64,000 nt of DNA from Deltaproteobacteria bacterium (GCA_026388715.1 JAPLJF010000001.1:106126-170125), one strand, 5' to 3'; shown: positions 19,646 through 29,890, counted from the stretch's first letter. The notes: generated from the sequence alone by a model not told the origin. Translations and numbers: made by a program.

Positions 19646-21580
19646 ATGGCAATCTTCAAAGGGAATGATGTCCATGCGGTTGCCCCGGATGTGGCGGTCG
19701 CATTTTTTCAGGGGATTATGCCCTTTAACACCCTGGACGCAGAAACTCTGGGTGATCTTGCCCGCCACTGCCGCATTGATTTTTTTCCCAAAGGAACCAG
19801 GATCCTCACCGCTGACACCACCGAACTGACCCATCTCTATTTGATCCAGCGCGGCGGGGTCAAGGCCTTTCTCGAAGATGACAACGGTGAGGTGACCCTC
19901 AAGGATTTCCGGGGGGAAGGGGCATCTGTCGGGGCCCTGGCCATCATCCGCGGCACCCCTGCCAATCTCAATATCGAGACCGTGGAGGATACCTTCTGTT
20001 TCCTTCTGCCCCGCGAGATATTTCTTGACCTTATTGAAAAACAGGCAGGTTTTGCCCATTATTATCTGAAGAGTTTTTCCGAAAAGATTGTCACCACCGC
20101 CTATAATGAACTCCGTCATCATAAGGTGGCGCCGCGCCGCAATGAGGATCTCTATCTTTTTTCGATCAGGGTTGGCGATCTGGTGAAAACCTTGCGCAAG
20201 GTGGCGGCCACGGCCACTATTCAGGAGGCCGCTGCTTTCATGTCTGAGTATCGGGTGGGGTGCCTGCTGGTTCATGACACGATTGATGAGGACAAGATTG
20301 TCGGCATTGTCACCGACTGTGATCTCAGAAGCAAGGTGGTGGCGGCCGGGCTGGATTATAAAGAACCGGTTGCGACCATTATGAACAGCCCGGTGCAGAC
20401 TGTGCTGTCCCAGTCTCTCTGTTTTGATGTGCTGTTGAAGATGATGGCCACCGGGATTCATCATCTGGCAGTGGAGCGTGGCGGCCGGATCATCGGGGTG
20501 ATTACCTCCCATGATATCATGCTCCTGCAGGGACACTCACCCTACTATCTGTTTCGGGAGATCCGGGCCCAGCAGCAGATTACGGGGTTGTATCCCCTGG
20601 CCCGGAAGATCCCGGAGGTGATTCGGGGGCTGATCGGGGAAGGGGCCAAGGCCGGAAATATCACCCAGATGATCGCCATCCTCAACGATCATATCCTGGG
20701 ACGGATATTGACCCTGCTCGAACAAGAGATGGGGGCGCCGCCGGTGCCCTACTGCTGGCTGCTCCTTGGCAGTGAGGGGCGCCGCGAGCAGACCTTCAAG
20801 ACCGATCAGGATAATGCCATCATCTATGGTGATCCGGTGGACGAGGCCGAAAAACAGGCGGCGAAGACGTACTTTGAGGCCTTTGCCGCCAAGGCCATTG
20901 ACCATCTGGTCAACTGTGGCTATCCGCTCTGTCCCGGTGAGATTATGGCCACCAATCCGCTCTGGTGTCAGCCTTTTTCGGTATGGAAACACTATTTTGA
21001 CCATTGGATTGCCGCCCCTGAACCGCAGGAACTGCTCAATTCCATTATCTTTTTTGATTTTCGCGCCGGATTCGGCGAGACAATTCTTGCTGAGAACCTG
21101 CGTGCCCATTTAAACAGGGAGATAGCGGGGATGGATCTTTTTTTCTTCCATCTGGCCCGTCACTGTATGGAGACCCGCGTGCCGCTTTCTTTTTTCAAGA
21201 ATTTTATTGTCGAAAAAGATGGGGAGCATAGGAACCGGTTGGATATTAAACGGCAGGGGCTGACCCCTTTTGTTAATTTTGCCCGGGTGCTGGCCTTGAA
21301 ATTCGGGGTGAAAGAGACCAATACCCTGGCCCGTCTGAAGGCCCTGATGGAAGGAGAACAGATTCAGGGGGAGTTGTGGTCAGCGGCGAGCGAGGCCTAT
21401 GAGCTGCAGATGCAGCAGCGTCTTGTGCATCAACTGCGGCAGATTGAAACCGGGATCCTTCCTGATAACCATATCGATCCGGCGGATCTCTCTGATCTGG
21501 AACGGAGGATGCTCAAGGATGCCTTCACGGTCATTGACAGGCTCTATGGTGTGCTGGAGCGGATGTATCCGGTGGTGTGA
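19646..21580 (+). CDS. cNMP-binding/CBS/DUF294 nucleotidyltransferase-like regulator
   Basis: 644 residues. An N-terminal cyclic-nucleotide-binding-like beta-barrel (residues about 20-140) is followed by a CBS pair (about 180-300, with KIVGIVTDCDLRSK and RIIGVITSHDIML). A GlnD-like nucleotidyltransferase region follows, with GSEGRREQTFKTDQDNAIIY at about 373-392, and then a helical DUF294 C-terminal domain. Such proteins commonly sit beside acs/actP and are thought to sense nucleotides and modify a partner, but the target is unknown. The stop overlaps the next start (TGATG), so the pair is translationally coupled. Confidence 0.9.
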   Translation: MAIFKGNDVHAVAPDVAVAFFQGIMPFNTLDAETLGDLARHCRIDFFPKGTRILTADTTELTHLYLIQRGGVKAFLEDDNGEVTLKDFRGEGASVGALAIIRGTPANLNIETVEDTFCFLLPREIFLDLIEKQAGFAHYYLKSFSEKIVTTAYNELRHHKVAPRRNEDLYLFSIRVGDLVKTLRKVAATATIQEAAAFMSEYRVGCLLVHDTIDEDKIVGIVTDCDLRSKVVAAGLDYKEPVATIMNSPVQTVLSQSLCFDVLLKMMATGIHHLAVERGGRIIGVITSHDIMLLQGHSPYYLFREIRAQQQITGLYPLARKIPEVIRGLIGEGAKAGNITQMIAILNDHILGRILTLLEQEMGAPPVPYCWLLLGSEGRREQTFKTDQDNAIIYGDPVDEAEKQAAKTYFEAFAAKAIDHLVNCGYPLCPGEIMATNPLWCQPFSVWKHYFDHWIAAPEPQELLNSIIFFDFRAGFGETILAENLRAHLNREIAGMDLFFFHLARHCMETRVPLSFFKNFIVEKDGEHRNRLDIKRQGLTPFVNFARVLALKFGVKETNTLARLKALMEGEQIQGELWSAASEAYELQMQQRLVHQLRQIETGILPDNHIDPADLSDLERRMLKDAFTVIDRLYGVLERMYPVV

Positions 21581-22293
21581 TGTTTAATATCCTGAAACCA
21601 GGCACCTGGTTTGCCCCGCCGCATCCGCTCATTGGCCAGAATCGGGAGGCATTCGCCAGATTTGATCAGTCGAGGCCGCTTACCGACTACACCTTTGTCG
21701 TCTGTGACACCGAGCTGACCGGTTTTGACCGGAAACGAGATGAGATCATCTCCATTGGCGCGGTTCTGATCAGGGATCTGCAGATCGATCTTGGCGCCAC
21801 GTTTCATCAGTATATCAGACCAAGGAATATCGAGCACACCCAGGCCACCTTGATCCACCGGATTACACCGCAACAGTTGATGGAGGCGCCTCCCCAGGAG
21901 GAGGTGCTGCCTGCCTTTGTGGAGTTTATGGGGAACAGCCTTATGGTGGGCCATTTTCTAGCCCTTGACATGGATTTTTTGAACAGGGCTGCCCGTAAGG
22001 TTCTTGGTGGCACCCTGTCCAACCCAGGGATTGACACCATGCGTATGGCCCAGGGGTATCAACGCGTGCTCACGGGGCATTTTCAGGAAGAGGAAGACCG
22101 CTCATGCAGTTATGCCCTGGAAGATCTGGCCAAAGAGTATCATCTCCCCATGTTCAAGCCCCATGATGCCTTCGAGGATGCGATGCAGACGGCCTATCTT
22201 TTTCTCTTTCTCCTCAAGAAATTTAGGAAAGGCGGGCTGCTGACCTTACAGGATATCTATCAGGCCGGAAGGGTGGGGAACATGTGGTATTGA
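21580..22293 (+). CDS. 3'-5' exonuclease, DnaQ/Pol III epsilon-like
   Basis: 237 residues, with the ATG sharing one base with the upstream stop. DEDDh exonuclease motifs are present: CDTELTGFDRKRDEIISIGA (Exo I with the metal-binding D and E), VGHFLALDMDFL (Exo II) and PHDAFEDAMQTA (Exo III His and Asp). It is not a replicative epsilon subunit by context. Stand-alone copies coupled to DUF294 proteins are a recurring pair next to acetate genes, and the substrate is unknown. Confidence 0.9.
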   Translation: MFNILKPGTWFAPPHPLIGQNREAFARFDQSRPLTDYTFVVCDTELTGFDRKRDEIISIGAVLIRDLQIDLGATFHQYIRPRNIEHTQATLIHRITPQQLMEAPPQEEVLPAFVEFMGNSLMVGHFLALDMDFLNRAARKVLGGTLSNPGIDTMRMAQGYQRVLTGHFQEEEDRSCSYALEDLAKEYHLPMFKPHDAFEDAMQTAYLFLFLLKKFRKGGLLTLQDIYQAGRVGNMWY

Positions 22294-22312
22294 TGCTTAT
22301 GAGATGGTCCTG

Positions 22313-22367
22313 TTTTACGTGGAACCGGCGATAACTCACTTGACGCCATGTAAAATAAGACTATGCT
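22313..22367 (+). promoter_or_regulatory. Putative ilvC promoter with overlapping inverted repeat
   Basis: TTGACG at 22340-22345 and TATGCT at 22362-22367 are spaced by 16 bp. An inverted repeat, TTTTACGTGG (22313-22322) / CCATGTAAAA (22346-22355), runs into the spacer and could be an operator or leader hairpin. Called by eye only. Confidence 0.4.
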
Positions 22368-22461
22368 ATAAAGTTCTTTACCTTTTTAAGGTGTCTGGTA
22401 TGTTTTTAAGGGTCGTTTAAAAAATAAATAAATTAATCTTTATAAAGAGAAGGGGAAAATA

Positions 22462-23934
22462 ATGGGACAAAATTATTTCAACAGTCTGCCGTTGCGCCTG
22501 CAGCTCCAGGAACTTGGTCAGTGTCGGTTTATGGATTCTTCCGAGTTTGACGGGGTCGAGGCCTTGCATGGTAAGAAGATCGTGATTGTCGGTTGCGGTG
22601 CTCAGGGGCTGCATCAGGGGCTGAACCTCCGGGACAGCGGCCTTGATATTTCTTATGCCCTGCGCGAGGCGGCCATCAGTGAGAAGCGGCAGTCTTTCAA
22701 GAATGCCAGTACCAATGGCTTTACCGTGGGCACCTTTGAAAAACTCATTCCCAAGGCTGATCTGGTCATCAATCTGACCCCGGATAAACAACATACCAAG
22801 GTGGTTGCGGCCATCATGCCGATGATGAAGAAAGGCGCCTGTCTTTCCTATTCGCACGGTTTTAATATTGTGGAAGAGGGGATGCAGATCCGTGAGGATC
22901 TCACCGTTATCATGGTGGCCCCCAAGTCTCCTGGCACCGAGGTGCGGGAAGAGTACAAGCGTGGTTTTGGGGTGCCAACCCTGATCGCGGTTCATCGCGA
23001 AAATGACCCGCAGGGGAAAGGCTGGGAGATGGCCAAGGCCTATGCCTGCGGCACGGGGGCGGATCGTGCCGGTGTCCTCCAGTCCTCTTTTGTGGCCGAG
23101 GTGAAATCTGATCTCATGGGCGAGCAGACCATCCTCTGTGGTATGCTCCAGGCCGGTTCTCTCCTCTGTTTCGACAAGATGATCGAAAAAGGGATCGAGG
23201 CTGGTTATGCCTCCAAGTTGATCCAGCATGGCTGGGAGACCATCACTGAGGCCCTGAAGCATGGCGGGATCACCAATATGATGGATCGCCTGACAAATCC
23301 GGCCAAGATCATGGCCTTTACCCTTTCAGAGGAGTTGAAGGATATCCTGCGGTCTCTCTTTGAAAAACACATGGATGACATCATGTCCGGTTCCTTTTCC
23401 AAGACCATGATGAAGGATTGGGCCAAAGATGATGCCAACCTTCTGAAATGGCGGGCACAAACAGCCAAGTCCGCTTTTGAAAAGGCAGTTTCTACCACGG
23501 CGATCATCCCCGAGCAGGAGTATTTTGATCACGGCATCCTGATGATTGCCATGGTCAAGGCCGGAGTGGAACTGGCCTTTGACACCATGGTCGCCGCCGG
23601 CATCAAGGAGGAATCCGCCTATTATGAGTCTCTGCATGAGGTGCCGCTTATTGCCAATACCATTGCCCGTAAGAAGTTGTATGAGATGAATGTGGTTATC
23701 TCTGATACCGCCGAATATGGTTGCTACCTTTTTGCCCATGCGGCGGTGCCCATGCTGGCTGATTTCATGAAAAATATTGACACTGATGTGATCGGCAAGG
23801 GACTTGCCGTGCAGGATAACGGTGTTGATAATGTCAAGCTCATTGCCGTCAACGAGGCGATTCGTTTCACCGGGGTTGAGATGATCGGTGAGGAGCTGCG
23901 CTCGTATATGGGGGCGATGAAATCCATTCTGTAA
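22462..23934 (+). CDS. ilvC: Ketol-acid reductoisomerase, class II (long form)
   Basis: 490 residues, the long class II form, against about 340 for class I. The NADPH-binding loop [19 protein letters not shown] is followed by residues matching the E. coli-type enzyme. The C-terminal knotted domain is duplicated ([23 protein letters not shown] and [14 protein letters not shown]), and the protein ends near residue 490. It converts acetolactate and acetohydroxybutyrate in branched-chain amino acid synthesis. A good ribosome site (AGAGAAGGGG) precedes it. No other ilv gene is nearby, and it interrupts the acetate cluster. Confidence 0.96.
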   Translation: MGQNYFNSLPLRLQLQELGQCRFMDSSEFDGVEALHGKKIVIVGCGAQGLHQGLNLRDSGLDISYALREAAISEKRQSFKNASTNGFTVGTFEKLIPKADLVINLTPDKQHTKVVAAIMPMMKKGACLSYSHGFNIVEEGMQIREDLTVIMVAPKSPGTEVREEYKRGFGVPTLIAVHRENDPQGKGWEMAKAYACGTGADRAGVLQSSFVAEVKSDLMGEQTILCGMLQAGSLLCFDKMIEKGIEAGYASKLIQHGWETITEALKHGGITNMMDRLTNPAKIMAFTLSEELKDILRSLFEKHMDDIMSGSFSKTMMKDWAKDDANLLKWRAQTAKSAFEKAVSTTAIIPEQEYFDHGILMIAMVKAGVELAFDTMVAAGIKEESAYYESLHEVPLIANTIARKKLYEMNVVISDTAEYGCYLFAHAAVPMLADFMKNIDTDVIGKGLAVQDNGVDNVKLIAVNEAIRFTGVEMIGEELRSYMGAMKSIL

Positions 23935-24044
23935 GGTTTTTAAGTGAGCTATTGTTTGCTGAGAGAATAAGAAGAAAAAGGAGAAGATTTATTCGGGTGT
24001 GAGTCAACAGGATGGCTGTTTCTCAATTCATGGGAGGAGATGGA

Positions 24045-24365
24045 ATGTCAAAACGCGAAATAAACTGGGCTGCTATTGATACGGATCCCCGTTTTCAGGA
24101 GTTGCACCGGAAAAAGACTTCTTTCTTGTGGGGGTTAATGCTCCTGTCGACGGTTTATTATTTCATGCTGCCCATTGGCGCCGCATATTTCCAGGATTTG
24201 TTTAAGATCAAGGTCTGGGGTGTTGTCAATGTGGGTATCTTGTTTGCGCTGTCAGAGTTCGTCGTGGCGTGGACAATTGCCTTTGTCTATTCGCGGAAAG
24301 CGAACACCGAATTTGACATCATGGCACAGGCAATCATCGCTGATGCGCATAAACTGGGAGTTTGA
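24045..24365 (+). CDS. DUF485 family inner-membrane protein (YjcH-like)
   Basis: 106 residues from the ATG at 24045 after GGGAGGAG. Two membrane segments are visible (LWGLMLLSTVYYFMLPIGA and VGILFALSEFVVAWTIAFVY). DUF485 proteins are encoded directly before ActP-type symporters, as here with 4 bp between genes, and are presumed partners of the carrier, with unproven function. Confidence 0.9.
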   Translation: MSKREINWAAIDTDPRFQELHRKKTSFLWGLMLLSTVYYFMLPIGAAYFQDLFKIKVWGVVNVGILFALSEFVVAWTIAFVYSRKANTEFDIMAQAIIADAHKLGV

Positions 24366-24369
24366 AATA

Positions 24370-26385
24370 ATGAGAATCCTTAATACTGTTGCATTCTTTG
24401 CTGCGGCATTCTTGTCCAGCAGTTCGGCGTTTGCCGCTGGCGGCGCTGTTGCCGATGAATTTAAATGGATGACCTTTGCGGTATTCGGCGTCATTATCGC
24501 CATCACTATGGCCATTACCTTCTGGGCGGCACGAACGACCCATACCACTTCTGAGTTTTACGCTGCCGGTCGTTCGGTAAGCGGGATGCAGAATGGTTGG
24601 GCGATTGCCGGTGATTACCTGTCTGCGGCGTCCTTTCTCGGCATTGCCGGTTTGATTTCGCTCTATGGGTTTGACGGATTCATGTATTCGGTGGGTTGGC
24701 TGGTGGCCTATATTACCGTGTTGCTGGTAATTGCTGAACCGTGCCGTAACATTGGTAAATATACCATGGGCGATATCCTGGCGTTCCGTAACGATCCCAA
24801 GAAGACCAAGGTCGTGGCAGCGTTGTCCACCATTACCGTGTCCACCTTCTATCTGACGGCTCAGATGGTCGGCGGTGGTGTCTTGATCAAAACCCTTATT
24901 GGTATTGATTATGAAATTTCGGTGATTGGTGTGGGGATCTTGATGTTGGCCTACGTGGTGTTCGGTGGGATGAAGGCCACCACCTGGGTCCAGATTACCA
25001 AGGCCGTGTTGTTGGTGATGGCATCCCTCCTGCTGGTGTTTTTGGTGTGGTCACCGTATGGTTTCAGCCTGCCGGCGTATTTGAAGGCTGTGATTGCTGA
25101 TGATAAGGTTATTGCCCAGGTTGCCAAGTTGATGGGTAGTGCGGCCGCCACCATGAGCAAGGAAGAACTGGGGCAACGTTTCCTTGAACCTGGTCTTTTC
25201 CTGAAAAATCCGATTGATCAGATCTCACTCGGTATGGCCTTGGTGCTTGGCACTGCCGGGATGCCCCATATCCTGATGCGTTTTTTTACCGTCCCTTCCG
25301 CCCAAGCCGCGCGGACCTCGGTGATCTGGGCGATGGGGATTATCGGTGGATTTTATGTATTGACCCTGTTTCTCGGCACCGGCGCCGCGATGCTGGTGGG
25401 ACCGGCCAAGATTGCCGGTATTGATCCAGGTGGTAATATGGCTGGCCCATTGCTGGCCCAATATCTTGGCGGCGGCGCCGACTCCTTGCTGGGTAATTTT
25501 TTCCTGGCCTTTGTGGCAGCCGTGGCCTTTGCCACGATTGTTGCGGTGGTTGCCGGTCTGGTGCTGGCCTCTGCTTCTGCCATGGCGCATGACATCTATG
25601 TCGGTGTTATCAAAGGTGATCGTGCTTCGCAGAAGGAGCAGGTTGTGGCGGCACGCGTTTCCTCACTGATCGTCGGACTTATGGCCATCACTGTTGGTAT
25701 TCTGGCAAAAGGTCAGAATGTTGCCCATCTGGTAGCGCTGGCCTTTGCTGTTGCTGCCTCGTCCAACCTGCCGGCGGTATTCCTGACGCTCTATTGGAAA
25801 AAGTGCAATACAACAGGTATTATTGCTGGGATGCTGATTGGTTCCATCGCTGCTATCGGGCTGGTAATGATCTCCCCCAACATGACCTATCCAAAGGCCG
25901 TATTGAGTGCGGCCAAGAAGGTAATGGACGGTGAGCCTGCTGTTGAGGCCAAGGCTGCCATTCCTGGAGCAGGTTTGAAGTGTGAGTTGTTTGCTGTTTG
26001 TCAGAAGGCTGAACCAGCTATACCTGCTCAGGCGGCCAAGCCTGGTGCTCTCGAGAAGAAGGCCGGACTCCAAGCAAAGCTGGCGATTGCCACTGATGCC
26101 GCCGAGAAGGCGAAGATCGAAAAGGATGTTGCCGGACTGGATAAGGTGATCACCAAGGCTGAAGGTGATCTGAAGAAGTTTGCAGGCCAGGCCACAAGCA
26201 TGATGGGTCTTGAAAAACCTTTCTTCTTGTTGAAAAATCCAGGTCTGCTTTCAATTCCACTTGGTTTTTTGTGTGTAATCCTGTTCTCTCTGGTGACCCG
26301 TGACAAGCGTGCGGAAGAGATGTGGGATGAACTTTATGTGCGTCAGAATACCGGTATTAATGCCGAAGGTGCGAATGTGCATTGA
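24370..26385 (+). CDS. actP: Cation/acetate symporter (SSS family, ActP-like) with large insertion
   Basis: 671 residues, starting 4 bp after the DUF485 stop. A signal-like first segment (AAAFLSSSSAFA) is followed by the sodium:solute symporter core (FYAAGRSVSGMQNGWAIAGDY, then SAASFLGIAGLISLYG). E. coli ActP has about 549 residues. The excess lies in a loop before residue 270 and mainly at residues about 505-613, which are alanine/lysine-rich with a coiled-coil-like segment and two cysteines. The core resumes with a final membrane helix (PGLLSIPLGFLCVILFSLV). It would import acetate for acs. A clear terminator follows. Confidence 0.92.
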   Translation: MRILNTVAFFAAAFLSSSSAFAAGGAVADEFKWMTFAVFGVIIAITMAITFWAARTTHTTSEFYAAGRSVSGMQNGWAIAGDYLSAASFLGIAGLISLYGFDGFMYSVGWLVAYITVLLVIAEPCRNIGKYTMGDILAFRNDPKKTKVVAALSTITVSTFYLTAQMVGGGVLIKTLIGIDYEISVIGVGILMLAYVVFGGMKATTWVQITKAVLLVMASLLLVFLVWSPYGFSLPAYLKAVIADDKVIAQVAKLMGSAAATMSKEELGQRFLEPGLFLKNPIDQISLGMALVLGTAGMPHILMRFFTVPSAQAARTSVIWAMGIIGGFYVLTLFLGTGAAMLVGPAKIAGIDPGGNMAGPLLAQYLGGGADSLLGNFFLAFVAAVAFATIVAVVAGLVLASASAMAHDIYVGVIKGDRASQKEQVVAARVSSLIVGLMAITVGILAKGQNVAHLVALAFAVAASSNLPAVFLTLYWKKCNTTGIIAGMLIGSIAAIGLVMISPNMTYPKAVLSAAKKVMDGEPAVEAKAAIPGAGLKCELFAVCQKAEPAIPAQAAKPGALEKKAGLQAKLAIATDAAEKAKIEKDVAGLDKVITKAEGDLKKFAGQATSMMGLEKPFFLLKNPGLLSIPLGFLCVILFSLVTRDKRAEEMWDELYVRQNTGINAEGANVH

Positions 26386-26404
26386 TAGGTGATCTTGTTT
26401 TATC

Positions 26405-26441
26405 AAAAGCCCCTTGGCGTGAGTCAAGGGGCTTTTTTTTT
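26405..26441 (+). terminator. Rho-independent terminator after actP
   Basis: AGCCCCTTG and CAAGGGGCT form a 9-bp stem with an 8-nt loop, followed by an uninterrupted run of nine T residues. Confidence 0.92.
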
Positions 26442-26470
26442 GACATTTTACGAAAAGAGCAAAGAGGGTG

Positions 26471-26551
26471 CCGCCGTTGTTTAAAAATAATTGTATATTG
26501 AAATAGAAATGGTCAGAAGTGTAATTGTTATTTCGTAATGGCTCCCAACAA
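26471..26551 (-). repeat. Short copy of the dispersed MITE-like repeat
   Basis: The left edge GCCGTTGTTTAAAAATAA resembles the outer end of the copies at 35.9 and 52.8 kb. The right edge, TTATTTCGTAATGGCTCC, is the inverted counterpart and matches 52934-52951 apart from one base. The middle is shortened to about 45 bp and the palindromic core is missing. Confidence 0.55.
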
Positions 26552-26647
26552 GAAAAAAGGGTAGCGAGAGCGTTATAAAGTTTATACTATTCTGTTTTGT
26601 TTGAATGAAATTTACACTTCTTATTTTTTTGGGTTGATAAAAAAAAT

Positions 26648-27205
26648 ATGACTAGCTCTCTTTTACGACCTGACCAGTGTTGTCTTCATATTATCGATCC
26701 ACAGCAGAGCCTGATGGCCCATATTCATGAGGCTGATCGGGTCATTGCCAACATGGTCCGGCTGATTGCATGCGCTAGAATCTTGAAGATGCCCATCCTC
26801 GCCAATACTCAATATAAAAAAGGATTGGGGCCGTATATGCCTGAACTCGAAGAGATGATGGAGGGTATTCCTCGTCCCGATAAAACCGAGTTTAATTCTT
26901 TGGCCAATATGGAGACACGGGCGCTTGTCAATAAATTGCCGGATTCGGTGACCACGTTGATTCTGGCCGGGGTGGAGACCCATATCTGTATCTATCAGAC
27001 GGCCATGGGCGTGCTTGAACAGGGACTGACCCCTTGGGTGGTGGCGGATGCGGTCTCTTCACGTACCAGGGCTAATTATGAATTGGGTCTTGCCCGTTTG
27101 ACGGCGACCGGGGCGATTGTCGGCCCTGTCGAGATGATCATCTATGAGTTGCTGGGCCGTGCTGGAACCCCAGAATTCAAGGCCATGCTCCCTTATGTCG
27201 TGTAG
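26648..27205 (+). CDS. Isochorismatase-family cysteine hydrolase
   Basis: 185 residues. The family triad is visible: Asp in CLHIIDPQQSLM, Lys in TQYKKGLGP and the nucleophile Cys in LAGVETHICIYQTA (about residue 117). The family hydrolyses small amides such as nicotinamide or N-carbamoyl compounds, but the substrate cannot be inferred here. It lies 36 bp upstream of alaS and could share its transcript. A ribosome site is not obvious; the ATG follows an A-rich run. Confidence 0.87.
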   Translation: MTSSLLRPDQCCLHIIDPQQSLMAHIHEADRVIANMVRLIACARILKMPILANTQYKKGLGPYMPELEEMMEGIPRPDKTEFNSLANMETRALVNKLPDSVTTLILAGVETHICIYQTAMGVLEQGLTPWVVADAVSSRTRANYELGLARLTATGAIVGPVEMIIYELLGRAGTPEFKAMLPYVV

Positions 27206-27241
27206 TTCATTCACTTTAACACTTTACCTCTCTTTTTTATT

Positions 27242-29890
27242 ATGAACGGAAATACAATTCGTCAGAAATTTTTAGACTATTTCGCCAGGCATGGCCATAC
27301 CGTGGTGGAAAGTTCTTCTCTCGTGCCCAAGGATGATCCAACCCTGCTCTTTACCAATGCCGGCATGGTCCAGTTTAAGACGGTCTTCATGGGTGAAGAC
27401 CGACGTGAGTATGTGCGTGCCACCACCAGTCAGCGCTGTGTGCGGGCCGGCGGCAAACACAATGATCTTGAAAATGTCGGGTATACGGCGCGGCACCATA
27501 CGTTTTTTGAGATGCTGGGGAATTTTTCTTTTGGAGATTATTTCAAGGAAGACGCCATCCGTTATGCCTGGGAGTTTCTCACAAGCGAGCTTGGCGTGCC
27601 TCCTGAACAGCTCTGGGTCTCAGTCTATGAAGAGGATGACGAGGCGTTTGCGTTGTGGGAAAAGGTTGAGGGATTGCTGCCTGGGCGCATTGTCCGTATG
27701 GGGGAGAAGGATAACTTCTGGGCCATGGGTGATACAGGTCCATGCGGCCCCTGTTCGGAGATTCATATTGATCAAGGAGTTGCGGCGGGCTGTGGTCGCC
27801 CGGATTGCGCCCTGGGCTGTGATTGTGATCGTTTCCTGGAGTTATGGAATCTGGTCTTCATGCAGTTTAACCGCACGGCAGATGGCATTATGACTCGCCT
27901 GCCCAAACCCAGTATCGATACCGGGATGGGACTGGAACGGGTAGCGGCGGTGCTCCAGGGAAAGATCAACAACTATGACTCCGATCTTTTTCATCCGATT
28001 ATTAACCGGCTGGAAGGGCTCGCGGGGCGTGTTTATGGGAAGGATCCGGCTGATACTACCGCCATGCGGGTTATTGCCGATCATGCCCGGGCCACCGCCT
28101 TTCTGGTGGCAGATGGGGTGCTCCCTGCCAATGAGGGGCGGGGATATGTCCTGCGCCGGATAATGCGCCGTGCCGTGCGCTTTGGTCGAAACCTTGGGCT
28201 CGACAAGCCCTTTATGGATGAGGTGACGGCAACCGTTGTTGTCACTATGGCCCATGCCTATCCGCATCTGCTTGATGCTGTCGAATTATTGAAAAAAGTG
28301 GTTGTCAATGAAGAGGAGCGTTTCCGTGAGACCCTGGAAAATGGTCTTCTCCTTTTGGATGAAGAGATCGAGCGGATAGGCGAGGACAGTGATCCGGTGA
28401 TTGCTGGTGATTTTATCTTCCGGTTGTATGATACCTATGGGTTTCCCATGGATATCGTTCGCGATATCTCGCTGGAGAAAAAAATCGGGTTTGATGAGGC
28501 GGGATTTCATGTGGCCATGGAACGGCAGCGTGCCAAGTCCCGGGCCTCGTGGAAGGGAGAAGGTGTTAAACTCCGGGAGCAGGGGGTGAAAGATCTGGTT
28601 GAATCTGGGGCGAAGGCGGAATTTGTCGGTTATGAACAGATGGATGTCAAGGTCCGGGTCCAGGCTCTGCTGGGTGCAGATGGCCTGGAGGTCTCGGAGA
28701 TTGCCTGCGGCGCTGAAGGACGAATTTTTGTCCCGAAGACGCCTTTTTACGCGGAATCGGGCGGGCAGGCAGGTGATGTCGGTCTTGTACGATGGCCGGG
28801 CGGTCATGGATGTATCCTTGGCACTGTTGCCGGGGCTGACGGAATTATCCTTCATCATCTGCGGGTGGAAGAAGGGGTGTTGCGTATCGGACAGGAGATA
28901 GAGCTTGCAGTGGCTCCCGGTGAGCGTGGTGATACCGCGGCCAATCATACAAGCACCCATCTGCTTCAGGCGGCCATGCGTGAAATCCTGGGAGAACATA
29001 TCAAGCAGTCTGGATCATTGGTTACTCCCGAGAAATTACGCTTTGATTTTACCCATTTCACGCCGCTCAGCCAGGAAGAGATCAAGAGGATTGAGCAGCG
29101 CGTCAATGAGAAGATCCGTGAGAATCTTCCCGTTGATACGCAGGTTCTGTTGCGGGATGAGGCCATTCAGCAGGGGGCTACTGCCCTTTTTGGTGAAAAA
29201 TATGGTGACCAGGTTCGGGTGGTTTCGGCTGGAGATTTCAGCAGGGAGCTTTGTGGCGGAACCCATGTGGCAGCAACCGGGGCTATTGGTCTGTTCAAGA
29301 TTCTGTCGGAAAATGGTATCGCTTCAGGGGTCAGGCGTATTGAAGCCCTGACCGGACGGGCGGCCTTAGCCTATGTCCAGGGGATGGGCCAGCGTGAGCA
29401 GGAACTTTGTCAGGCCCTCAATGTCAGACCCGAAGGAATTCATGATAAATTTAAATCTCTGGTCATGACCCAGAAACAGTTGGAAAAACAGGTGGCTGAT
29501 CTTGCTGCCAGGCTTGCCTCCACTGATCTTGGAGACCTGTTTCGTTCGCCAGTCGAGGTGAATGGGATCAAGGTGATTTCAGCAAAGATTGCCCTGGAGA
29601 GTCCGCAGACCTTGCGGGAAGTAGGCGATCGGGTACGGGATCAGATGGGGTCTGGAGTGGCAGTGCTTGGCGGTGTGATCAAGGATAAGGTTGCGCTTTT
29701 GGCCATTGTTTCCCATGATCTTACCGATAAAATCTCGGCGGGGGTATTGGTAGGCAAGGTTGCAGCCATGGTTGGTGGCAAGGGCGGAGGAAGGGCGGAT
29801 ATGGCTCAGGCCGGTGGACCAATGACCGATAAATTAAGTGGGGCGATTGCTGCTGTTCCTGAATGTGTGCGGGAAATTGTGGCAGAATAA
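27242..29890 (+). CDS. alaS: Alanine-tRNA ligase
   Basis: 882 residues, normal length. The class II catalytic domain is recognisable (FLDYFARHGH, then FTNAGMVQFK and RCVRAGGKHNDLENVG). The editing domain has NHTSTHLLQAA and the zinc-binding CGGTHV. The C-Ala domain ends with a glycine-rich GGKGGGRADMAQAGG. It charges tRNA-Ala and clears mischarged Ser/Gly. It is followed by 208 bp holding the atp operon promoter. Confidence 0.98.
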   Translation: MNGNTIRQKFLDYFARHGHTVVESSSLVPKDDPTLLFTNAGMVQFKTVFMGEDRREYVRATTSQRCVRAGGKHNDLENVGYTARHHTFFEMLGNFSFGDYFKEDAIRYAWEFLTSELGVPPEQLWVSVYEEDDEAFALWEKVEGLLPGRIVRMGEKDNFWAMGDTGPCGPCSEIHIDQGVAAGCGRPDCALGCDCDRFLELWNLVFMQFNRTADGIMTRLPKPSIDTGMGLERVAAVLQGKINNYDSDLFHPIINRLEGLAGRVYGKDPADTTAMRVIADHARATAFLVADGVLPANEGRGYVLRRIMRRAVRFGRNLGLDKPFMDEVTATVVVTMAHAYPHLLDAVELLKKVVVNEEERFRETLENGLLLLDEEIERIGEDSDPVIAGDFIFRLYDTYGFPMDIVRDISLEKKIGFDEAGFHVAMERQRAKSRASWKGEGVKLREQGVKDLVESGAKAEFVGYEQMDVKVRVQALLGADGLEVSEIACGAEGRIFVPKTPFYAESGGQAGDVGLVRWPGGHGCILGTVAGADGIILHHLRVEEGVLRIGQEIELAVAPGERGDTAANHTSTHLLQAAMREILGEHIKQSGSLVTPEKLRFDFTHFTPLSQEEIKRIEQRVNEKIRENLPVDTQVLLRDEAIQQGATALFGEKYGDQVRVVSAGDFSRELCGGTHVAATGAIGLFKILSENGIASGVRRIEALTGRAALAYVQGMGQREQELCQALNVRPEGIHDKFKSLVMTQKQLEKQVADLAARLASTDLGDLFRSPVEVNGIKVISAKIALESPQTLREVGDRVRDQMGSGVAVLGGVIKDKVALLAIVSHDLTDKISAGVLVGKVAAMVGGKGGGRADMAQAGGPMTDKLSGAIAAVPECVREIVAE

